A DNA stretch of 64,000 nucleotides. Source: Chrysoporthe austroafricana (lineage: Eukaryota; Ascomycota; Sordariomycetes; Diaporthales; Cryphonectriaceae). Positions within the stretch are counted from its first letter, which is position 1. Every line of letters begins with the position of its first letter. Below, piece by piece: positions 54,994-64,000 of the stretch. Both the position numbers and the translations under genes were made by a program. The stretch spans positions 2,110,342 to 2,174,341 of the forward strand of contig JYIP02000007.1 of assembly GCA_001051155.2 (NCBI GenBank), read 5' to 3'. Below the pieces are notes generated by a model, which was given only the letters and a program-made list of their open reading frames with translations, did no database searches and had not been told where the DNA came from.

Positions 54994-56718
54994 ATGGACT
55001 CTTACACGGACTCCCACCTCACACCGCAGCCCCCGGCAGATCCGCCCCTGTCAACAGCGATGGACATCGATTGCAGGGGCGAGGCCTCGGCGGCATCCGA
55101 CCTGGACATCAAGAGGGAAACCAGCAGCGGGTTCGACGGCGATACCGACATGGCAGACATCCCGGACTCGGCCGGCGGCCTCCCGACGCCAGCCCCCAGC
55201 AAGAGCGAGCCACGCTCGTCACAACCGCCGTCGTCAGCCCCGCGCGCAGACGGCGCGGCGGCTGACCTCACGCCGACGAAGCCCTCGGGCGCGGCGCGGG
55301 CCGCCAAGAAGAAAGGCACGGCGACGCTCGTGAAGAAGACCACGCACCGCAAGGCGGGCGGGGGCACGCGCGCCGGCAAGGGCGCGCGCGGGGGCAGCCG
55401 GGCGGCCTCCGCGTCCTCCAGGCCCGGCGGCGGCGGCAAGAAGGCCGGCCTTGGCCCCGGCGGGTCCGCCGCCTCGTCGCCCCGCCCCGCCGCCGGCTCG
55501 AGCGACGTCGACGGCGGCGGCAGCGAGGACGGCGACGAGGAGTCCGACCACGGGCCGTACTGCATCTGCCGCGGCCCGGACGACCACCGCTGGATGATCA
55601 GCTGCGACGTGTGCGAGGACTGGTTCCACGGCGAGTGCGTCGGCGTCGATAAGACCGTCGGCGAGGCGCTCATCGTGCGGTACGTGTGTCCCGCCTGCAC
55701 CGACGACAAGGGGATCAACGTCACCAGGTACAAGAAGACGTGTAGCCTGGAGGGGTGCTTCAGCGCCGCGAGGATCTACGAGGAGGGGGGCGCCGGGAGG
55801 AAGGGCGCGGTGAAGGGGTCCGCGGGCTACAGTGTTTTCTGCAGTGATAGGCATGCAGAGGAGTGGTGGGAGCAGCTGGTGCGGTCGCTGCCCGAGAACA
55901 GGAAGTTGAAGGCCAAGGAGGCGGACCTCACGAGGGAGAAGTTCATGGGCTTATTGAGCGTCTCGACCGTGCAGAATTCTGTCAAGGAGGTGGAGGAGCC
56001 GTGGTCTATCGGGAGGAAACCATTTGGTGAGAATTCTCTCATCCCTTTGTCTTTGTCTTCTTTTCGTCCCATCGCTAGCCATCAACTTTGCGCCGTATGA
56101 ACACTTCACTCACAGTACCCAGCCGTCCCATCCGAGTTCTGGTCCAAGGTCGACCCATCGCTCGTGCTCACGCCGGAAGAGCAATCCTTCCTGAGCACGT
56201 CCGCCGCGGACCGCTACGCGCTGGCCGAGGAGATCGTGCTGAACAAGAAGATGCAGCAGCTGCTAGACCTCGCCAACGAGCGGCGCAAAGCGGCCATCGC
56301 GGCCGGCCGCTTCGACAAGGACACGTGCGGCTACGACTGCCGCCTGGACGTCGTCGGCTGCCCCGCCGAGTTCGCCATGTTCGTCAAGTCCGCGCAGGGC
56401 GAGGCCATCTACAAGGGCAACAGCCTGGCCGCCGAGGGCAGCTGGACGGAGGAGCAGCTGCGGCGAGCGAGGGAGGCGGCAGAGACCAGCGACAAGGAGT
56501 TCAGTCTCGAGACCGCGTGCATGTGCGATCGCCGGCGGTGCAAGCCACATGCCTCGTGGTACAACACGTTCACCAAAAGTACGAGGCACATCATCAAAGA
56601 GCTGGCGAGGCAGGCGAAGGAGAAGCTGGACGCGGAGACGAGGGTGCGGGAGGCAGCAGCGTCGAGGTATTTCCGCCGGAGGCACGAAAGGACCACTGTG
56701 AGGAGGCTGGACGTATAG
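54994..56718 (+). CDS. SPP1: SPP1-like PHD-finger subunit of the Set1/COMPASS complex
   Basis: Exon 1 (54994-56026) and exon 2 (56123-56718) encode 542 residues. The 96-nt intron starts GTGAGA and ends at TACCCAG, not at the CACAG seven bases earlier; only the later acceptor keeps the frame (KPF-AVPSEFWSKVDP). The first 185 residues are disordered, with an Ala/Lys/Gly-rich basic section. The PHD finger (about 188-242) reads YCICRGPDDHRWMISCDVCE, WFHGECVG and YVCPAC, with all eight zinc ligands and a Trp/acidic pattern of H3K4me3 readers. A second Cys cluster follows (CSLEGCFSAARIY, YSVFCSDRHAEEWW). After the intron a helical region leads to a C-terminal zinc module (CGYDCRLDVVGC, ACMCDRRRCKPHASWY) characteristic of Spp1/CFP1. 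The role is histone H3 Lys4 methylation in the nucleus. Confidence 0.92.
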
Positions 56719-59700
56719 TCGGAACATCAGGACTGTATCTCAGTCGCAAGGCGCTTCACTCCGGGACGTCATGGCCCCGCGAAAGGATTCGAGCCATCAA
56801 TGTTGCTCCCGATATGATATCTCTTATCTGATCCTTCACTGCAGCTGGGAGAGAACGGTGTATCCCTCGAACCAGTGCCGTGAGGGCTTTCTCTCGGCAT
56901 GAGCAGCCGACGCACCAAGGTGACTGTTCAGCCTAAAGCTGTCGCAAACAGATATCTGATGCTAGCGAAGCCGTGTATTGATAACGATCTTGGCTATGGG
57001 GAAAGACGCAGAGACACCATAGCGGAAAGCCGTGTTTACACCTGAGTCCCAGGCTAGGGAGAGGATCGCGATGGCCACGACTCTGTCCTGGGCATCCGCT
57101 TCCAACCCTAAGCAGGCCCAATTCTTTAGCGATCGAATATCTTAATCATAGCAGCATGTTCTACATAACCCCGTTCTCTGTGTGTACGCAAGCCGCCGCG
57201 ATCCCAAGACACGCCAGCGGATCACGCTTCTGTGCTCCCTGTAGCGACTCATCGCAATCTATGCAAGCCTACGAACGCGGCTCCAGAGCACATCGACAAC
57301 CTAAGGCCCTGTCTTCATGATTATGTTGTTATGTCCATCTCCCCCATAGAGGGAGCTTAGGCAGTCATCAAGAGGTGCAGGAATTCGCTCTCCTACGGAT
57401 CACTTCGCTTAGGACCGTCTTGCTGAGTTGGTCTGTTCGGGGTAGGACGGATCTCCCTCTGCCTTTTCATGCTTCTGGAGTGTATTAAGAGATAACTGAT
57501 TTGTTTTCCCCCCTGTTGCCAGCCCAACCTCATCGCAATCTCAACTAACGTTAAATTCAAGTTACTCTCCAGCGACATTCATTCTCTATTTCCCCATTCG
57601 GCTTTCGTATGCACGCGCAGATAGTAGAGACCCAGCAAATTGTGAAATCGGCGAAATATCTTAAAAATACCACGTATCTCTCTACAGCTTGCCAGGTCCA
57701 GACCGCAACGGCCACGTCCTGAACGTTACCTTGACTCAATTGCATGCATGTAACATGGCCTAAGGCGCGCAACCTACAGATACCTTCGAGATACCTGCCA
57801 CCTCTCGGATCGTCAGGGGGCTGGCTTTCGACTCGAGAACCAAGGTCCAAGGTGCCCCGGATCTAAGCAAGGTACCTTGGAGGCGAGCAAGCTTAGGACG
57901 AGGCCAGACCATCCCATCCAATCTTCATCCACTCTCCAGACCGTGTGGCGAGACCGGATGCCATCCCACCGTCTCCCGGTGGCAGCAGCTCGTCCGAAGC
58001 GACAGATACCAGCCCTCGCCCCCGTCTGGCCCTCTCTCCCTCTCTTGCGCCGCAAGCAGACCAGGATAAGCTGCGACGAGCCCCGGGGAAAAGGCCCGAT
58101 GGGACTCGTCTCAGATCGCCGTGTGCCCGACTTCCAGCCGCTGCTGCTCGTTCCGAGGGAGGGCCCACGATCGCCCTTCGCCAGTCGCTCTCCCGCGCCG
58201 GGCGTCGATCCCAGCGAAACCCTCTCTCCCACGGCACGGCTGCATTCGGCTCCGTCGTCCTGGCCAACCCCCAGGGAGACCTGCGACGAGGAGGACGAGC
58301 GGAGGAATCGTGGTCCCGTTTGGTTTCGACCCGGGGCAGACAAGCCCCCCCTTCCCCCTTCCCAGACATCCACCTGTAGGCCAACCCCCCTCCATCTGCC
58401 TCGACCATGCCGGCCTGCTTGTACCATGTACAAACGCATTAAAGGCCGGGGGCCTATTAAGCTTGATCTTCGCTTGACGAGGGAAATCTCCCGCCGTGGG
58501 GTCTGGCAGCCATCGGGTCGTGAAACGTCAGGGAACCCTCTGTCGTCCCATCGCCGAAACGCACCGCTGGGACCCGGATGAAGAGGAGACGAGCCCGCCA
58601 AGCCGCGGACGGACGTCCTCAATCGAGGCCGGTGGCCGTCTGCAGGACCGCCGGGCTGTGGGCCCCTGGGGGGGCCCACCTGGGCCAGGTACTGAGTAGG
58701 TCTGGCCCTCCGAGACCTGGAAGCGAGGTCTCGAAACAGCCCGGCGAGGTCTCTGGGACAACCACCCACCTTTTGTCACCCCGGACAACCCAGGGCACAT
58801 CTGAGGTTCCTCCCAGCCCAGTCTCCCTGGCAGCGACCACACCTCCTCGGCCTTACCACCACGCTACCGACCCACATCACGAACAACCCGGCCCCCCGGG
58901 GGCGAGTCATCCACCAAAACGAGGGCAGAGAGCCCACGGCAGGGACGTGGACACAGGAGCCCAGGGGGTGGGGGGGTGTCCTGTGTAGATCTGCGCGGAT
59001 CTGCGCGGTCCCGAGGGTTCCTGTGACGGCAGGTGTCTTGGGTACGCTTATTTTTGAGCTTAATTTCTTTTCAGAAGGGGACCGCCTGCACGACCGGGCA
59101 GGTGCCTGCCAGACGTATGCAGGCGGGAACGCCACGGGGCGGGTCATCCCCTTCGAGAGGCGCTGCGCGGCGGTTGGCGCCCAGACGGCCCAAGCCCGGG
59201 AGACAGCACAAGTTCTATCAGATTGGTCAGGCCGAGGCGCGGCAGCGTCATGACGCGACGACCACAGCGCAGCATCGTCCTCGAGCGGGAGATACTCCGG
59301 CCCGGACTTCCAGAGAACCCGTAACCCGAAAGAGGGAGAGAGGGGGGGGGGAGAGACGTGAGCGTTTACTCGGCATCACGAGCGCACGTCGTAGAGATCT
59401 TCGCAGAGACCCGTTGGCATGTCGATCTTGGAGATCAATGAGCCCCCAGCCCCTGTCAGGACAGCCCTCGACTGAACTCGGCGTGCTCGTTCCCCGACGA
59501 GATGCCCGCCTCGAAACATCCCCACGACCCCGATAGCAGTGCCTCAGCCAGCAGTGTGAGCCATACGACGACCCTTGCGCTATAACCACAGCGACTCAAG
59601 GTCTGGTACCGGGGGGTGGGTGGGTGTGGTATACACTGGGTATGCTGTGAGTATTTTTTTCGGTAAGTTATATACACGGGGCTCGCAGAGGTATCGGGGG

Positions 59701-60888
59701 GCCGGTCGTGGGACCGCGAGAGACCCTTGCACGCACGCTTGTGCAGCAGCAAGGGTGCCTTAACGAAGGTAAGCTTACTCCTCCCGGGCTTCGTATGTAT
59801 GCAGTTGCGGAGCCACGGCGGATGGATGCGCAAGTCCCGAAGGTTTGGCTCTCTCGTCTCGTCTCAGATCGTGCCGGGGTCTTGACAGGCGCCCAGCACG
59901 CGATGCCATCTCGTTCACCCGCCGCCACATGTGACATGTGCTGCCGCCGCGGGATGCTGAGTGGCGAGTGCATGGATCGCCGCGAGCGACATAGGATGGC
60001 AGGCGCGCATGCGTCGTGCGGCATGGCGATGGAAAAAGAGAGACGAGGACACAGGAGGCCTAGTGTGTCTGCTCAGCCACGCTCGAATCCCATCTCCTCA
60101 GCGCAGATCAGATGCAGCAGGGACGTCGCCCCGAGTCCTGCTCGTCTCGTTGGCGCGAAGACACACCACCCGCTGCGCGGATCCTTGGGACCGAATTCCA
60201 TTCCAAGTACTAGAATGTCACAAGCCGGAGTCCAGACGAAGATAAGATTCGACGTGCAGCTCTAGCGTGCGCCCGCTGGCCGGGACGGCATGTGGTGGTC
60301 CACACCCCGTGGAGGATCTTGAGACCGCCCGCCGGCACACGGAAGCTCTGTGCGTCGACACAGCCAGCGAGGGAGAAAACCGCATCTCGGCCCAGACGGT
60401 GGAGCAGGCAGGTGGCTTGGTGGTCGAGCAGACAGGGCGGGCCCGCGACGTCTGAATAAGGTTGGGGGGTCAGACCTGCCGCGGCGCAGGCCCGGCAGCA
60501 GCTGAAACGAGGGCCCCGTCAGAACCTGATCGCCAAGAACTCGACCGCCTCTCCGCCGAGTTTCAACTCTGGCTGCGGTCCCCAGAGCACCGCGACCAAA
60601 TCCTGCGTCCGGCCCGGCAGCCACAGCGCCTGCGTGCTCGGGAGACCAAGCTGTGGACAGCCAGGTGCGGTGAGAGCCGCTGTCGTCTCACGGTCCTCGG
60701 TTCCAGCCAGAGGTGTTGCACGCCCGCCAGGGCCAGGCAAGGAGGAGGCATAGCGCGGCTTGTGGTGGTCGCCTCTCTCTGGCCTCGGCACGTAGAGCAG
60801 GAGGGCTGTGGCAGGAAAACCCCTCTGCTGCCGCCAGTCGCGAGCCGTAGGGACGCACTGCCTTGCCGGCGTCACGGCGCGGGTGGGA

Positions 60889-60931
<43 letters not shown>

Positions 60932-63900
60932 CCTACAGATCGCCCTAGCCGCTGCATACACGCACAGGCGGACATGTGCTGGACGTTGCGTCGTCATAAT
61001 GGCCGTCCCACCGGGCCTTGGCCTTCGACTTGCCGCAGGAGACTCGTGTGTGCAGCGAAGGCGAGAGACGTGGCGTGCCCAGCAACAAGCCCGACCGCCA
61101 CCGCCGCCAGCAGAGACGCCTTGAGCCTCACCCTCGACTCGGGTGGCAGGTGGTCGTCTGCTACGGGTAAGGTTCTGGGTAAGGTTCTGGCACTCACCCA
61201 CAAGGATGATGAGACAGGCACAGTGTGGCCAGGGCAGCCCAGGCCTCGTCCCGTCCCAAGTGTGTACTGTGTGCATGTCATGTCGTCTCAACGTGACAAC
61301 CACGGCAGGGTCCTGGGAACCGAGGCGACGGGTTGCCTACCAGCAGCAGCCCTGTGGCGCAAAGCACCAAGTCGACAAGCCAGCCGCCTGGGTGAAACAT
61401 GGCGGCTTGGTGTGCGCATTTGCCAATCTCGACCATCTATCTACTCAGCACAGACAGACGTACATCGCCCTGGTACCTGGCAGCGGCGGGATCAGCGGCC
61501 TGCTGCGCCCACCTGCTGCAAGGTTCGTCCAGCTCGCAGGAATACGAATTGGACGGGCGCAGGTCGCAGGCTGTCGGACTGGACGAAGATCTGCTGCCAT
61601 GGTACGCTCGCACCCCTCGGTTGCGCCTTGCCCTATCCACAAGGGGGCCGGCGACGTTGGAGAAACCTTGTCGCGACTCCCTGCGCCCTACCGCACGCTG
61701 GCAGGGCTAGTTGCATTAAGCTTAATCTTCCAACGGGACATAACCTGCGCGCGTGTGTGTGCTAGCAGGGCCTAACAGACTTGAGACTCTGGTCAGGTGC
61801 GCTTGCGAACTCTGTCGCGGATATTCTCCGAGCTGCCTGCCCTCGGCGCGTGTATGTAGGTGCAGAGCCTCGCGCCCACGGCGTACAGTACGTATCCAAG
61901 TTGAAGCCTCGAGGACAACTGACTTACTGAGCAGACGACGGCGAGGCTGGCCTGCTGGCAGGGCTCGTTGGTGATCGGCGCGCTGGGTAGGATACCCCAG
62001 CTCTTGGCGGCAGGGGAGCAGGGCCGTCGTGGTGCTGCTAAGGGGGGACGCGGCGCCCCCGCCAACCTCTGCCCCCGTGCGCCGTACTCGCTAGCAGGAC
62101 TACCGAGACGCGGCTCCACCCCACGACCACCGACCCGGAACGACATGTCTTCCACCGCTTGGCCTGGCGCCATAGTAATCACTCCTCCACAGCCGCCATG
62201 TGTTGGCCCTGCGAGTGGCACCAGGCCTAATCTCGACGTCTTTTATGCGACGGCAGCTTATATGTGGCGAACCCCGTGGCTCTCCTTCCACAGCATCTCC
62301 ACGCCCAGAGGACGACCCTCCCGACCTGGTGCCTGAGTCAGCGTCTCTGGATGCCATCGCTAGCCTCTAGACGCCCAGTGTCTAGTGGAAAGGCTGCTCC
62401 CACATGATGCGCCCTGATACTTGGCGCCGGGACACGTTGGGATAGGGCGAGCAGGCACCCCCCCCCCAGATTTGGCATAGGCATTGGGGGAACCTCCCGC
62501 GCTCACCACGCACCCAGGGCACTAATTGTAGAGCCGTGTCTGTGTAATTGGAATCATCTCACGAGCGTGAGGCGAAAGCTTGTTCCGACTCGTCGGGCTC
62601 GACCCCCCAGCGAAGCTTCCAACGCCTCTGTCCCACGTGCGAAGCAGGCTTCAAGCCCACCTCGAAATCCGACAGGAGTCGAGGCAACTCGCCTGGGGAG
62701 GGAAAAAGAAGAAAGAAAAATTCTGTCACCGGAGGCCCGCTTGCACAGAGAGCTCGTGATGGAGGCGCAGGCCGACCACAGCAGTGGGCCACGAAGAAAA
62801 AACCCACCGCTCCGCTGCAGTTGCTGCTGCGATATCGCGCGCGGCCCGCATCTCACCGCTTGGGCGCCCAACAAATCCGCGAGACCATCGGGGAAACAGA
62901 ATCTGCTCGGCCAGTCTTCAACCCCCCCCCCCCCGTTTTTCCCCCTGAGAACTCCACAGGTGGCCAGCTGCTGGAAGTCCGGGGAAGCACAGCTCGGGCA
63001 GGCCGCAGCGCGCGAGCGTTGACGATTGTCACAAGGATCCCGTCAGCCACGAGGATCTTCCTCTCCCTGCCCCCCAAATAAACAAAAAGAACTCCCTCCC
63101 GCCGAGTGGGCCAACATATGCCGGGCGGTGCCATATTATTACGATCCTTCTGTTTGGCTGCCGCGAGGCGCTACGTTCTCGCCGTCTGTAATCTGCTCGC
63201 CCGTCAGAGTTATACCTGCTGCGACGCTGCGACGTGACGTAGCAGAACCGGACTGGTGTGCCTAAGTAAATCAAATCAGTGCGGCACTTTCGGCTGTCTA
63301 CTGGGTACTTTTGGGGGGGGGGCGCAGTCGGATGGGGGAGCGAGCAGCGCTGCCTCTCCCCCTCCCCCCAGCCATAGGCCCAAACCCTATTTTGACACGT
63401 CACCCTCGCCCTGTCCTCGGGAGATGAGGGTTTTTTTTGTTCCTTCTTCTCTCGTTTTTCTCTCACCACCCGGTGACCGCGGGGCCATGATGAGTGGTGA
63501 GAGGCTCGCGGCCGCGAGGGTGAAGATCGTCGCCCGGGGGGGGGAGAAGATCAGAAGGACGTGACGTCCGCGGCCCGCCCGTCCCATAATATCTTCAGGG
63601 GCTGAGCGGGCAAGGGCGGGCCTGGCTCAGAGTGAGGCCCGTAGGAGCGAGCCAAAAAGCACGCTGTGCGCTGACAGGCTTCCTGGCCTCTAGGAGGCCT
63701 CGGTCTTGGTAGGGGGACGAGGTCAGCTCCTCCAGAACATATCAGATCGCCAGGGGCTCAGGTGCTGGCGACCCGACGTCCAGGGTTTCGAGCAGGCGGT
63801 GGCGGTCCACGAAATCAGGAGTCAGAGGCTGATACGCCTCAGAAGGATTTTGCTACTAGTAGTACGATGCTATGAGTGATCCCATGGTGTACAGCGGCCA

Positions 63901-64000
63901 CCTCAGTAGGATGCTACGGAGTCCCAACCTATCTCGGCGGCGCTAATGTTCCCTCATGCGCACTCGAGAGCAGTAGCATCATAACGTGTCATAGTGTCAT
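56719..64000. other. about 7.3 kb without a supported gene
   Basis: 56.7-57.8 kb is ordinary intergenic DNA. From 57.8 to 63.6 kb the sequence is GC-rich and many frames on both strands are open for 100-320 codons (for example minus 57813-58769 and plus 60863-61765). None has a domain, a splice pattern or a dominant strand, so I read this as composition. Homopolymers occur near 59342, 62460 and 62924, and a CAG repeat at 60889. Confidence 0.4.
60889..60930. repeat. CAG trinucleotide repeat
   Basis: About 14 triplets with one CAA interruption. It is outside any supported gene. Confidence 0.92.

Noticed and set aside
57813..58769. Minus-strand frame of 318 codons
   Set aside because: All frames are open in this GC-rich stretch and the translation has no domain.
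1..64000. CRISPR arrays, prophage or bacterial operons
   Set aside because: No spaced direct repeats, no ribosome-binding-site-led gene strings, and clear spliceosomal introns throughout.

Overview
The window is nuclear DNA of a filamentous ascomycete (Pezizomycotina, probably Sordariomycetes). The genes have short GT..AG introns (47-100 nt in most cases) with fungal CTNAY-type branch sites. The conserved genes are GC-rich at third codon positions. Lineage markers such as a Bot1-type mitoribosomal protein, a CNL1-type BLOC-1 subunit and a fungal MARVEL protein are present. There is no operon structure and no sign of bacterial or viral sequence.

Layout. 1-15 kb is sparse: one MARVEL membrane protein gene (minus) and two tiny spliced genes for Cys-rich zinc-ribbon-like proteins (6.5 and 12.8 kb), the rest non-coding with decayed repeats. 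15.8-18.7 kb holds a convergent pair, a tyrosine phosphatase (plus) and mitoribosomal mS45/Bot1 (minus). 19.7-26.6 kb is a graveyard: a trypsin-like serine protease gene split by one in-frame TAG, a truncated paralogue of it on the same strand, a kinase-like gene that lost its catalytic loop, and a short frame with two TAG codons. Several of the stops fit C-to-T change in a CpA context, as expected from repeat-induced point mutation (RIP). 28.3 kb has an intron-containing tRNA-Lys(CUU). 28.4-33 kb is GC-rich, with homopolymers, a single-N gap and microsatellites. 33.3-41.5 kb carries three intact plus-strand genes: a coiled-coil protein of unknown function, a CECR5/HDHD5-like HAD hydrolase and a membrane-anchored GH16 glucanase. 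41.5-44.8 kb is a second graveyard with an NRPS adenylation-domain fossil and an unidentified decayed gene. 47.4-56.7 kb is the conserved housekeeping block: CNL1 (plus), choline/ethanolamine kinase (minus), SCO1 (minus) and SPP1/COMPASS PHD protein (plus), the last two divergent across about 460 bp. 56.7-64 kb shows no gene I can support.

The intact genes do not form a pathway. They are ordinary core genes (mitochondrial translation and cytochrome oxidase assembly, phospholipid synthesis, chromatin, wall glucan, endolysosomal trafficking) separated by accessory, decaying DNA. The best candidates for something undescribed are the paired protease locus with its unnamed N-terminal domain, and the two Cys-rich microproteins, whose tiny exons gene finders easily miss. 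Two single-N positions beside long poly-T runs (15192 and 29226) mark unreliable assembly, so sequence close to them should not be trusted. Exon boundaries were worked out by hand from splice signals and reading frame.
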